Shown piece after piece: positions 9,505 to 17,722 of a DNA stretch of 64,000 nucleotides. This stretch comes from Rudanella lutea DSM 19387 (GTDB lineage: Bacteria; Bacteroidota; Bacteroidia; Cytophagales; Spirosomataceae). The position numbers and the translations under genes were made by a program. The notes below the pieces were generated by a model. The model worked only from the letters and a program-made list of their open reading frames with translations. It ran no database searches and had not been told where the DNA came from. Where the stretch lies: NCBI RefSeq assembly GCF_000383955.1, contig NZ_KB913013.1, positions 539,694 to 603,693 on the forward strand, in the 5' to 3' direction. Numbering within the stretch: the first letter of the stretch is position 1; the number at the start of each line of letters is the position of its first letter.

Positions 9505-9735
9505 CCACCCCCTGACCCCCTCCTGAAAAACAGGAGGGGGAGGCTGAGAATTGTCAATATTGATTCACAAAAGGCACAACTTCCGTCTCATTCTCAGCCT
9601 AGCAGACCTCTCTCCTGAAAAACAGGAGAGAATGTAACCCTGTCAATGTTGATTCATAAAAAGTCATAATTACCCTCTCGCTGTCAGACTGATAAGCCAC
9701 CCCCTCCTGTTTTTCAGGAGGGGGCCGGGGGGTGG
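9505..9735. repeat. Composite REP-like element with CCCCCTCCTG hairpins and terminal inverted repeats
   Basis: Three compact hairpins sit at 9516-9540, 9610-9630 and 9700-9724. The first and third have CCCCCTCCTG stems, and the middle one CTCTCCTG. The outer ends (9505-9525 and 9715-9735) are inverted copies of each other. Between the hairpins, TGTCAAT.TTGATTCA..AAA occurs twice as a direct repeat (from about 9553 and 9641). A single related unit lies at 16315-16370. The hairpins could also end transcription of the S9 peptidase gene. No reading frame is seen in the gap 9473-9751. Confidence 0.75.
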
Positions 9736-9751
9736 TAAACCCATCTACTGA

Positions 9752-11395
9752 ATGCAAAACAGACTAAAAACCCTTTGGCTGGCTGGACTCCTGCTGCTGA
9801 CCACCACCGCCTGGGCACAACGGTACGAGTTTACCCGGGCCGATACGCTCCGGGGCTCCATCACACCGGAGCGGGCCTGGTGGGACTTAGCCTACTACCA
9901 CCTACAGGTTCGGGTGCAACCCACCGACAGCACCCTGAGCGGAAGCACGACCATCCGCTACCGGGTCCTGAAACCCGCCCAAACCATGCAGATTGATCTG
10001 CAACGGCCCTTACGCATCGAAAAAGTAGAGCAGGACGGTCGCTCACTGACGTTTCGGCAGGATGGCGATGCCTACTTCGTGACGCTCCAGAAGCCCCAGC
10101 AAAGCGGCCGCAGCGAATCCATCACGGTTTATTACGCCGGAAAGCCCAAAGTGGCCAAACGCCCTCCCTGGGATGGTGGCATGGTGTGGGGCCGCGATGA
10201 AACCGGCAAACGGTTTATCGCAACGGCCTGTCAGGGACTGGGCGCAAGTGCCTGGTGGCCCTGCAAAGACCACATGTACGACGAGCCCGACTCCATGCGC
10301 ATCAGTGTGACCGTACCCGATGGGCTCACGGATATTTCAAACGGTCGGCTCCGGCAAACAACGCCCAACGCCGACGGTACTCGTACGTTTGACTGGCACG
10401 TGGTGAACCCCATCAACAATTATGGCGTGAACCTGAACATCGGCGACTACGTGCAGTGGACCGATACGCTGCGGGGCGAAAAAGGCGTGCTCGACCTGTC
10501 GTTTTATGCCCTACGCCATCACGAAGACATGGCCCGCAAACAGTTTGCCCAGGCCAAACCCATGCTGCGGGCCTTTGAGCACTGGTTTGGCCCCTACCCG
10601 TTTTACGAAGATGGCTACAAACTGGTCGAGACGCCATACCTAGGGATGGAACACCAAAGCTCGGTCACGTATGGCAACGGGTTTCAGAACGGCTACCGGG
10701 GCCGCGACCTCTCTGGCACGGGCTGGGGGTTGCTCTGGGACTTTATCATCATTCACGAGTCGGGGCACGAGTGGTATGCTAACAACATTACCTACAAAGA
10801 CGTGGCCGATATGTGGGTGCACGAGAGTTTCACCAATTACTCCGAGAACCTGTACATCGAGTACCTCTACGGCAAAGAGGCCGGTGCTGCGTATGTGATC
10901 GGGTGCCGCAACCTGATCCGCAACGACAAACCCATTGTGGGCGTGTACAACGTGAACCAGTCGGGCTCGGGCGATATGTACTACAAGGGCGGCAATATGC
11001 TGCACACGATTCGGCAGATTGTGGGCAACGACGAAAAATGGCGGCAGATTTTGCGGGGTATGAACAAAACATTTTACCACCAAACCGTAGAGGGTCGGCA
11101 AATTGAAGCGTACATGAGTGAGCAGGCCGGGCGCGACCTGAGCAACGTATTTGACCAGTACCTGCGCGACACCCGCCTGCCTACGCTCGAATACCGCCGG
11201 ACAAAAGGCGGATTTGAATACCGCTGGGCCAATTGCGTGGAGGGTTTCAACATGCCGCTGGAAGTATGCCTGGGCGAGTCGGGACCGCAGCAGTCGCTCA
11301 ACCCCACTACTCGCTGGCAGAAATTGACGACCAAAGCCACTACCCTCACCGCCGACGCTGACTATTACGTACTGGTGACTGAGGTAACTAAATAG
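9752..11395 (+). CDS. M1-family zinc aminopeptidase, exported
   Basis: 547 residues with a signal peptide (residues 1-22, ending AWAQ). The zinc site is HESGH (His335, His339) with Glu358 in HESFTNYSE, a perfect HExxH-18-E spacing. The exopeptidase motif reads GMEHQ where typical members have GAMEN. It lacks the C-terminal ARM domain of long PepN enzymes, so it is a short periplasmic type. It would release N-terminal residues from peptides. The DPP-IV gene lies upstream on the same strand, though the hairpin-rich gap may separate their transcription. Confidence 0.9.
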   Translation: MQNRLKTLWLAGLLLLTTTAWAQRYEFTRADTLRGSITPERAWWDLAYYHLQVRVQPTDSTLSGSTTIRYRVLKPAQTMQIDLQRPLRIEKVEQDGRSLTFRQDGDAYFVTLQKPQQSGRSESITVYYAGKPKVAKRPPWDGGMVWGRDETGKRFIATACQGLGASAWWPCKDHMYDEPDSMRISVTVPDGLTDISNGRLRQTTPNADGTRTFDWHVVNPINNYGVNLNIGDYVQWTDTLRGEKGVLDLSFYALRHHEDMARKQFAQAKPMLRAFEHWFGPYPFYEDGYKLVETPYLGMEHQSSVTYGNGFQNGYRGRDLSGTGWGLLWDFIIIHESGHEWYANNITYKDVADMWVHESFTNYSENLYIEYLYGKEAGAAYVIGCRNLIRNDKPIVGVYNVNQSGSGDMYYKGGNMLHTIRQIVGNDEKWRQILRGMNKTFYHQTVEGRQIEAYMSEQAGRDLSNVFDQYLRDTRLPTLEYRRTKGGFEYRWANCVEGFNMPLEVCLGESGPQQSLNPTTRWQKLTTKATTLTADADYYVLVTEVTK

Positions 11396-11416
11396 GAGAA
11401 GTTTATTTTTTGACCG

Positions 11417-11489
11417 CCCGGCGGCCCGGAGGATTACAGGATGTACAGGATTATTTTTACGGAAGAAAATCCTGTATATCCTGTAATCC
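11417..11489. repeat. GGATTACAGGAT hairpin element
   Basis: The left arm 11431-11452 and right arm 11468-11489 match as reverse complements at 21 of 22 bases (core GGATTACAGGAT and ACAGGATT). A GC-rich flank CCCGGCGGCCCGGAG precedes it. A second copy, with the GC flank on the other side, is at 62440-62518. It fills most of the convergent gap between the M1 peptidase and Hsp70 genes and could act as a terminator. Confidence 0.75.
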
Positions 11490-11566
11490 TGTCGCAAAGA
11501 CCAGAGCTACACTTGTGCATTTTGTCCAGTGCTGAGAATTACGGATACGATACACCGCCCTCACAT

Positions 11567-12826
11567 TCAGGCTCCAAACCGGGCGCGGCTATCATAACCA
11601 AGCCCCAGCCCCACGCTCGATAGTTTGTTCTGATCGGCAATGGCGGCTTTGGGAAACAACTGCCGGAACAGCGCTTGTACCGATCTGACTTCGGTAGAGC
11701 CGCCCGTCAGAATCACCAGCTCGATGGCTTCGGGGCTTACGCCCGCGGCTTGCAGGCACGCCCGCGCCGACGTCTCAATGGCTCGTACATCCTCAGCAAT
11801 AGCTTCTTCAAACACGGTCCGATCTACCGGAATGGTAAACCCCTCCTGAATAAAATCGAAATGGGTTTCGTGGGTTTCATCCTCCGAAAGGGCGATTTTG
11901 GCTTCTTCGGCTCCCGCCAGCAGCATATGCCCCGTTTCGCGCACGAGCACATCCAGCAGCCGGCTATACCGGGTTTTATCGTGCGACTCATGCAGCAGTT
12001 GCCGGGTCTGCATAATGAGTTTGGGCGTGTACAGGAAGTTGACCTTACTCCACTCCGCCAGATCGTGGAAGGGCTTGAGTGGCACCTCCAGGTTCTTGGG
12101 GCCGTAGGTGGTCCGGTAGCCGATTTCGGGCATGATAGCCGCCAGGCTGAGGGCTTTATCAAAATCATTGCCCCCGATACGAACCCCGGTATTAGCCAGA
12201 ATATCCGACGTACGATCGGGCTTGTTGACGCACCGGTTCGACAAACGGATAACGGTAAAATCGGACGTACCACCACCCAGATCGGCTACGATGGCCAGCT
12301 TTTCGCCCGAAATGCCGGTTTCGTGGGCAAAGGCGGCCGCAATCGGCTCAAACTGAAACTCGATGTGTTTGAACCCCAGCCGCCCGGCAATGGTCCTGAG
12401 TTCGGCCTGCGCCTGCTCGTCGGCCTGCGGGTCGTTGTCGACAAAATGAACCGGGCGCCCCATCACCACATTATCAATAGTGGCCCCGGCCTGAGCTTCA
12501 GCGCCGTCTTTCAGATTCTTGAGAAACGCCGTAATGATAACCCCGAAATTCATGGCGGCCCCGTTGACGAGCGTACCCTGCTTCATGAGCGAGGTTCCCA
12601 ACACCCGTTTCAGGCTTCGCATAAACCGCCCCGGCTCCCGGTCAAAAAACCGCCGAACGGCCACCCGTCCATACAACGCCTTGTTATCAGCCTGTCGAAA
12701 AAAGATGGCACTCGGCATGGTAACGTGGTCCTGTTCAACCGGCACCAGCTTGATTTCGCCGTTTAGATCAATAGCTATGGTGGAGTTGGACGTACCAAAG
12801 TCGATGCCGCAGGAAAGGGGTTTCAT
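11567..12826 (-). CDS. Hsp70-family ATPase, short YegD-like form
   Basis: 419 residues from the ATG at 12826 (a GTG three codons earlier is possible). The N-terminus CGIDFGTSNSTIAI is the phosphate-1 motif, VADLGGGTSDFTVI phosphate-2, and ILTGGSTEVRSVQ the adenosine motif, so the whole actin-like ATPase fold is there. There is no substrate-binding beta-sandwich or lid, as in YegD rather than DnaK. Its client and role are unknown. It stands alone, divergent from the TonB receptor gene. Confidence 0.88.
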   Translation of the reverse strand: MKPLSCGIDFGTSNSTIAIDLNGEIKLVPVEQDHVTMPSAIFFRQADNKALYGRVAVRRFFDREPGRFMRSLKRVLGTSLMKQGTLVNGAAMNFGVIITAFLKNLKDGAEAQAGATIDNVVMGRPVHFVDNDPQADEQAQAELRTIAGRLGFKHIEFQFEPIAAAFAHETGISGEKLAIVADLGGGTSDFTVIRLSNRCVNKPDRTSDILANTGVRIGGNDFDKALSLAAIMPEIGYRTTYGPKNLEVPLKPFHDLAEWSKVNFLYTPKLIMQTRQLLHESHDKTRYSRLLDVLVRETGHMLLAGAEEAKIALSEDETHETHFDFIQEGFTIPVDRTVFEEAIAEDVRAIETSARACLQAAGVSPEAIELVILTGGSTEVRSVQALFRQLFPKAAIADQNKLSSVGLGLGYDSRARFGA

Positions 12827-12947
12827 TTGCTTCACGTATTAGGCCCATTTCGGGGCAAAAAGGCCGCAAAAGTACCATTTTTTGCCTAAACCCCTTCACT
12901 AAACTCTGCTTTTATCAACTGACCAAAACCCACGACCCATCTTTTTA

Positions 12948-12983
12948 CAACATTGTTGCAGAAAGTTTTTGCAACAATGTTGC
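12948..12983. promoter_or_regulatory. Twin palindromic operator sites before the TonB receptor gene
   Basis: CAACATTGTTG (12948-12958) and GCAACAATGTTGC (12971-12983) are perfect inverted repeats about one central base. Their centres are 24 bases apart. The second lies between the -33 and -7 boxes, so a bound repressor would block RNA polymerase. A Fur/Zur-type metal repressor is a reasonable guess for a TonB receptor, but the protein is not known. Confidence 0.65.
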
Positions 12984-12999
12984 GGCTGCTGTAGTTTTG
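12966..12999 (+). promoter_or_regulatory. Bacteroidetes-type promoter of the TonB receptor gene
   Basis: TTTTTG at 12966-12971 (-33 region) is followed after 20 bases by TAGTTTTG at 12992-12999, a full match to the TAnnTTTG -7 consensus. The first usable ATG is at 13009, so the mRNA leader would be only a few bases long. Confidence 0.7.
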
Positions 13000-13008
13000 T
13001 GGCTACGA

Positions 13009-15420
13009 ATGATGATCCAGTCTCCAATTAGTAACCGGGCCAATGCTTGCCTTCGTCAACTCACCACTCTGCTGAGTCTGGCATGGTTCCTGTTGCCGCT
13101 CGGGGCTCAGGCCCAACTGACCCCAGCCTGTACGGGCAGCTTATCCGGTCAGATTCTGACGAGTGCGCCAGCGAGCGCGGGCCTGCCCGGTGCCACTATT
13201 TATATCCGCGAGCTGCAACGCGGTGCCCTCACCGATAGCGAGGGGCGGTTTCGGCTCGACAACCTGTGCCCCGGCCAATACACCGTCGAATACCGTTTTC
13301 TGGGTTTTACGTCCGTAACCGAATCGGTACGATTACCTGTGGATTCGGTGCGGCAAATCACCCTGAGCAACGATGCCCGCAACTTACCCGGCGTCGATGT
13401 GACCGAGCACCGTTCAGAAGCCAAACAGATCCTACAGACACAAAGCGAACTGGCAGGGATAGCCCTCGACCAAACGCGGGGCCTCACTTTGGGCGAAAGC
13501 CTGAAAGCCATTGCCGGGCTCTATTCAATTCAGAGCGGGCCTACCATCTCCAAACCCGTGATTCACGGTCTGTACAGCAATCGGATTCTGGTGTTGAACA
13601 ACGGGATTCGGCAGGAAGACCAGCAGTGGGGTAGCGAACACGCTCCGCAGGTAGATCAGTTTGTGGCCTCGCGACTGACCGTCATCAAAGGGGCCGCGAG
13701 TATCCGGTACGGCTCCGATGCGGTTGGCGGGGTTATTCTGGTGGAGCCTAAAGCTATGCCCTCTGCACCGGGGATTCACGGCGAAGCCAACCTCGTGGGT
13801 GCTACCAACGGGCGAATGGGGGCCATTTCGGGCTTTCTGGAAGGCGCGTTCGACCGTAAACTAACGGGCCTCAGCTGGCGGGTGCAAGGCACCCTCAAAC
13901 GGGCCGGCAATGCCCGCGCGCCGGGTTATTTTCTGGAAAACACCGGGTTCCGGGAGCGCAACTTCTCGGCCGACCTCCACTACGACCGTAAGCACTGGGG
14001 GGCCGAAGTGTACTACAGCCAGTTTAACAATCAGATTGGGATGTTCAGGGGGGCGCAGGTCGGCAGCCTGAGCGACTTGTACGCGGCCATTGCCCGCCCG
14101 GAACCGCTGGTGCAACCGGGATTTACGTACACCATCGACCGCCCGTTTCAGGATGTTCAGCATCAATTGCTCAAAGGCCGGGCCTACTACCGCTCTGCGT
14201 CATTTGGCGAACTGACCCTGACCGTAGCCAGCCAGCATAACACCCGGGAAGAGTACGACCGGTTGTCGTTCAGCCGGGTGACTACGCCCGAATTGTACCT
14301 GAAACTAAACACCCAAACAGCCGATCTTATTTGGGAACACCCCGTGAAGCGTACGCCCTCGGGCGGGGTGTGGTCGGGCAGTGTGGGAGTCAACGCTCTC
14401 ACGCAGGGCAACGTCCGGCGGTATTTGTTCCTGATTCCAAACTTCCGGGCCAACGGGCTGGGCGGGTTTATCATCGAACGGTACGCCCACAACCGCTGGG
14501 TGTTTGAAGGGGGGCTCCGGTACGATGTTCGTACCCTGCGGGCGTTTTTCCTCGACGAAACCACCGACCGGGTCTTTAGTCGCTCACATAACTGGGATAA
14601 TGCCAACGGCTCATTCGGGGTCTCGTATGAGCTACGCCCCGACCTGACGCTGACCACCAACCTGAGCACGGCCTGGCGGGCACCCAACGCCAGTGACCTG
14701 TACGCCAATGGCCTACACCAAAGCTCAGTGGCCTACGAGCGGGGTAACCCCAACCTGAAAGCCGAACAAGCCTACAACGGAAACCTGGCTTTGGCCTATG
14801 CTGGGGAGCGATTATCGTTTGAGATTGGTATTTACAACAACCTCATTAACAACTATATCTACCTTAAGCCCGATTCGGTACCGACTATCCGGCAGCGGGG
14901 GGCGTTTCCGGCCTACAGCTACGATCAGGTGCGGGCTCTGTTTCGCGGTGTGGATGCCACCATCAGCTACAAACTAAGCGAACCCCTCACGTTTACGTCA
15001 AAAACCTCTTCGTTGTGGGCCTACAACCAGACCGCCCGCGACTATCTGGTGCTGGTGCCTCCCCAACGATCCGACAACAGTATCCGGTACGAGTTCGCCG
15101 ATCGAGGGCGGGTATCGGGTTTGTACCTACAGGCCAGTTTGCTCGCCGTAGCCCGGCAACACCGGGTACCAACGGTGTCGAGCGAAATGCGCGAGGGTAC
15201 GCTTATTTTCCGGGGCGACTTTGCCCCTCCGCCACCGGGCTATGTGCTGCTCGGAGCCGAAGCGGGCCTGACCCTGCGGCTTGGAAACCAGCCGGTGCAA
15301 CTGATTCTGACCGGTGCCAATCTGGCAAACACGGCCTACCGCGATTACCTCAACCGGTTCCGATACTTCGCCGACGAGCCGGGTCGTAATCTCAGCCTAA
15401 AACTCAAAGTAACAATCTAA
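13009..15420 (+). CDS. TonB-dependent outer-membrane receptor with N-terminal carboxypeptidase-regulatory-like domain
   Basis: 803 residues from the ATG at 13009 (13012 is equally possible; the frame also runs to a TTG at 12997 inside the promoter). The signal peptide ends about residue 37 (LGAQAQ). Residues about 42-115 form a CarboxypepD_reg-like domain (PGATIYI, GRFRLDNL). The plug follows at about 140-245 with VIHGLYSNRILVLNNG and IKGAASIRYGSDAVGG, then the beta-barrel to the C-terminal strand. No SusD partner follows; instead a small lipoprotein gene does. The substrate is unknown. The palindromic operator suggests repression by a metal or cofactor. Confidence 0.88.
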   Translation: MMIQSPISNRANACLRQLTTLLSLAWFLLPLGAQAQLTPACTGSLSGQILTSAPASAGLPGATIYIRELQRGALTDSEGRFRLDNLCPGQYTVEYRFLGFTSVTESVRLPVDSVRQITLSNDARNLPGVDVTEHRSEAKQILQTQSELAGIALDQTRGLTLGESLKAIAGLYSIQSGPTISKPVIHGLYSNRILVLNNGIRQEDQQWGSEHAPQVDQFVASRLTVIKGAASIRYGSDAVGGVILVEPKAMPSAPGIHGEANLVGATNGRMGAISGFLEGAFDRKLTGLSWRVQGTLKRAGNARAPGYFLENTGFRERNFSADLHYDRKHWGAEVYYSQFNNQIGMFRGAQVGSLSDLYAAIARPEPLVQPGFTYTIDRPFQDVQHQLLKGRAYYRSASFGELTLTVASQHNTREEYDRLSFSRVTTPELYLKLNTQTADLIWEHPVKRTPSGGVWSGSVGVNALTQGNVRRYLFLIPNFRANGLGGFIIERYAHNRWVFEGGLRYDVRTLRAFFLDETTDRVFSRSHNWDNANGSFGVSYELRPDLTLTTNLSTAWRAPNASDLYANGLHQSSVAYERGNPNLKAEQAYNGNLALAYAGERLSFEIGIYNNLINNYIYLKPDSVPTIRQRGAFPAYSYDQVRALFRGVDATISYKLSEPLTFTSKTSSLWAYNQTARDYLVLVPPQRSDNSIRYEFADRGRVSGLYLQASLLAVARQHRVPTVSSEMREGTLIFRGDFAPPPPGYVLLGAEAGLTLRLGNQPVQLILTGANLANTAYRDYLNRFRYFADEPGRNLSLKLKVTI

Positions 15421-15516
15421 ATCCCTTGACCGATTGTCTCCCACTCACCCTCGTTGGTGGGGTTCGGAGTACTATGCTCAATTACAAGTTCATTCACCTA
15501 AAAACAATCTACCTTC

Positions 15517-16083
15517 ATGTTTACAAAACGCCTGTTTCTCCCCCTCCTTGCCGTAGCTCTGCTGACGGGTGCATGCAACCGCGACGAAGAAAACGTTGCC
15601 CCCGACGAGGACAACGAGCGCATCACCACCGTGACGCTGCGGCTCACCAACAAAGCCAATGCGAGTGAAACCGTGACGGCCGTACTGGATGGCCTTGCGG
15701 CCGATGGCAGCCAACCCAGCACTCTGGCAGCCAGCCTCATCCTGAAGCCCAACGCGGCTTACTCGATGCGTATTGAGCTGGCCGACAAGAGCAAAACGCC
15801 AGCCGCCGACGTTACCGCATACATCAAAGAAGAAGCCAACGAGCACTTGCTGGTGTACCGGCCCACTACCGGATTGAACATGACCGTAACCCCCAACGAC
15901 CGCGATACGAACCCGGCTCCCGGTCCCTTCCCCATTGGTCTGACGGCCGACGTAACCACCGGTGCCGCCAGCTCGGGCAAACTCAATGTAGTGTTGCGCC
16001 ACCAGCCCGGCACTAAAAACGGCACCGCTACCCCCGGCACCTCCGACCTCGATGTTAATTTCGACGTATCGATTCGGCAGTAG
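15517..16083 (+). CDS. Small lipoprotein encoded behind the TonB receptor
   Basis: 188 residues. The N-terminus (LFLPLLAVALLTGAC) is a lipoprotein signal peptide with the lipid-acceptor Cys at about residue 20, followed by an acidic stretch (NRDEENVAPDEDNE). The rest is beta-rich with no catalytic motif that I recognise. Gene order with the receptor 96 bases upstream suggests co-transcription and a surface or periplasmic accessory role in the same uptake. No family name can be given with confidence. Confidence 0.75.
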   Translation: MFTKRLFLPLLAVALLTGACNRDEENVAPDEDNERITTVTLRLTNKANASETVTAVLDGLAADGSQPSTLAASLILKPNAAYSMRIELADKSKTPAADVTAYIKEEANEHLLVYRPTTGLNMTVTPNDRDTNPAPGPFPIGLTADVTTGAASSGKLNVVLRHQPGTKNGTATPGTSDLDVNFDVSIRQ

Positions 16084-16314
16084 TGGGTTAGCGATAATGG
16101 CGGCCCTCTGGTTTTGGGTTCATCGTTTTGGGTTTAACGTGCGTTGTTGAAAATTTAGAAACAGACACCAGTTTGTTTTTCAGTTTGTCAGCAAGGTTAG
16201 ATGCTCTGGTGTCTGCTCCGTAGACATAGCTACTACTTACCAATTGTACGGGTATCTGTTACTGCTTTACGTACGATAACACCGACCCTGACGAACAAAA
16301 AACACAATGACGTT

Positions 16315-16370
16315 GTCTCTGTCAGCCTGTTAAGCCACCCCTCCTGAAATCAGGAGGGGGCAGGGGTGGT
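16315..16370. repeat. Single CCCCTCCTG REP-like unit
   Basis: CTGTCAG.CTG.TAAGCCACC leads into the stem CCCCTCCTG/CAGGAGGGGG, as in the third unit at about 9681-9735. It lies in the gene-free stretch 16084-16564. That gap also holds a 10-base inverted repeat CAGACACCAG/CTGGTGTCTG (16162-16171 and 16205-16214) and a TTTTGGGTT-rich segment (16112-16137). Confidence 0.7.
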
Positions 16371-16437
16371 CGAACCATCAGACGCTACCCGCCCTCTTCG
16401 GCTCTGCCGGAAATTATATTTTACCTAAAAAAGTGAA

Positions 16438-16484
16438 TAAAGCCCTTTGCGTCATTTAGACGTAAAGGGCTTTTAGTATTTTTG
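16438..16484 (+). terminator. Terminator-like hairpin followed by a -7 promoter box
   Basis: AAAGCCCTTT (from 16438) pairs with AAAGGGCTTT (to about 16474) through a 15-pair stem with one wobble and a loop ATTTA, followed by T-rich sequence. TATTTTTG at 16477-16484 then matches the TAnnTTTG -7 box for the downstream MetE-like gene. The hairpin would insulate that gene from the receptor operon. Confidence 0.6.
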
Positions 16485-16564
16485 GCCGAATGAGCCCCGG
16501 AGCAACATCAGTCCGAGGCCACTTTACCGCTTTACAACCCGATTCTTACCTGATTCATTTTTGC

Positions 16565-17674
16565 ATGAAAACTCTCCCCTTCCGCGCCGACCATGTTGGC
16601 AGCCTGTTGCGTACCCCGGCCGTAAAAGAAAACCGTCAGAAGTGGAAACAAGGCGAAATCACGGCCGACGAGTTGCGGGCGGTCGAAGATGAAGCCATCG
16701 CCGAGACCGTTCGGCGGCTCGAAGCCACCGGAATGCGGTCGATTACCGACGGGGAATTTCGGCGGGATTATTTTCACCTCGACTTTTTGAAAGAACTGTC
16801 GGGCGTGAGCGTTACGGGTGGCATTGAGGCTAACCCGCAGGCTAAGGTGGCAGAAGACGGGTTTAAGCCACCCGTACTGAGCGTAACGGGCAAACTCCGG
16901 CACGTGAAAGACATTCAGGTGGCCGACTTCAATTACCTCAAGTCTGTAACGACACAAACGCCCAAAGTATCGATTCCGTCGCCCACGATGATTCACTTTC
17001 GGGGCGGCCGTAAATCAATCGATATTCAGTCGTACCCCGACATGGATGAGTTTTTTGCCGATTTGGCCGAAGCGTACCGGCAGGAAATTGACCACCTCTA
17101 CGCAGCCGGTTTGCGGTACCTGCAACTCGACGATACGAATCTTGCTTACCTCTGCGACCCCAAAATGCGGGCGGCCGCCGTGGAGCGGGGCGAAGACCCT
17201 AACGAGCTTCCCCGTACGTACGCGGCCCTGATCAACTCGGTCATTGACAACCGCCCGGCCGACCTCACGGTGGGCATTCACCTCTGCCGGGGCAACTACC
17301 GCAGTACGTGGTTTGCCGAGGGTGGGTACGAGCCCGTGGCCGAGGTGCTGTTCAACACGATTAATGTCGACGCGTATTTTCTGGAATACGACGACGAGCG
17401 CTCCGGCGATTTTGCTCCGTTGCGGTTTGTGCCCAGCCATAAATCGGTAGTGCTCGGTATTGTCTCGTCGAAAGTGCGGGCCCTGGAAGACATGGATGAT
17501 CTCTGTCGCCGGATCGACGAAGCGGCCCAATACATGCCGCTCGAAAATCTGTGTATCAGCCCACAGTGCGGTTTTTCATCGACCCACCACGGCAACGACC
17601 TGACGCCCGACGATCAGTGGCGCAAACTCGAGCTGGTGGTTGATACCGCCCGAAAGGTATGGGGAACGGCCTAA
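16565..17674 (+). CDS. MetE C-terminal-domain-like methyltransferase (cobalamin-independent methionine synthase family)
   Basis: 369 residues from the ATG at 16565 (MKTLPFRADHVGSLLR, where family homology starts; an in-frame ATG at 16490 would add 25 residues). The zinc ligands of MetE are all there: His and Cys in GIHLCRGN, Glu in FLEYDDERSG and Cys in ISPQCGFSS. It has only the C-terminal barrel of full MetE (about 750 residues). Such single-barrel proteins transfer methyl groups from folate or another donor to a thiol; the substrate is unknown. The gene is 48 bases before an aromatic-acid carrier gene, probably one operon. Confidence 0.8.
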   Translation: MKTLPFRADHVGSLLRTPAVKENRQKWKQGEITADELRAVEDEAIAETVRRLEATGMRSITDGEFRRDYFHLDFLKELSGVSVTGGIEANPQAKVAEDGFKPPVLSVTGKLRHVKDIQVADFNYLKSVTTQTPKVSIPSPTMIHFRGGRKSIDIQSYPDMDEFFADLAEAYRQEIDHLYAAGLRYLQLDDTNLAYLCDPKMRAAAVERGEDPNELPRTYAALINSVIDNRPADLTVGIHLCRGNYRSTWFAEGGYEPVAEVLFNTINVDAYFLEYDDERSGDFAPLRFVPSHKSVVLGIVSSKVRALEDMDDLCRRIDEAAQYMPLENLCISPQCGFSSTHHGNDLTPDDQWRKLELVVDTARKVWGTA

Positions 17675-17722
17675 CGCCTTTAGCTATCTAAACGCCTTAT
17701 TCCCCCTTACCGGCTCGTATTT

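Noticed and set aside
16140-16484. Riboswitch before the MetE-like gene
   Set aside because: No conserved SAM or B12 riboswitch core could be found, and a promoter box follows the hairpin, so it would not control this gene.
16490-16564. N-terminal extension of the MetE-like protein from the ATG at 16490
   Set aside because: The extra 25 residues show no similarity to the family start; kept only as an alternative because of the nearby -7 box.
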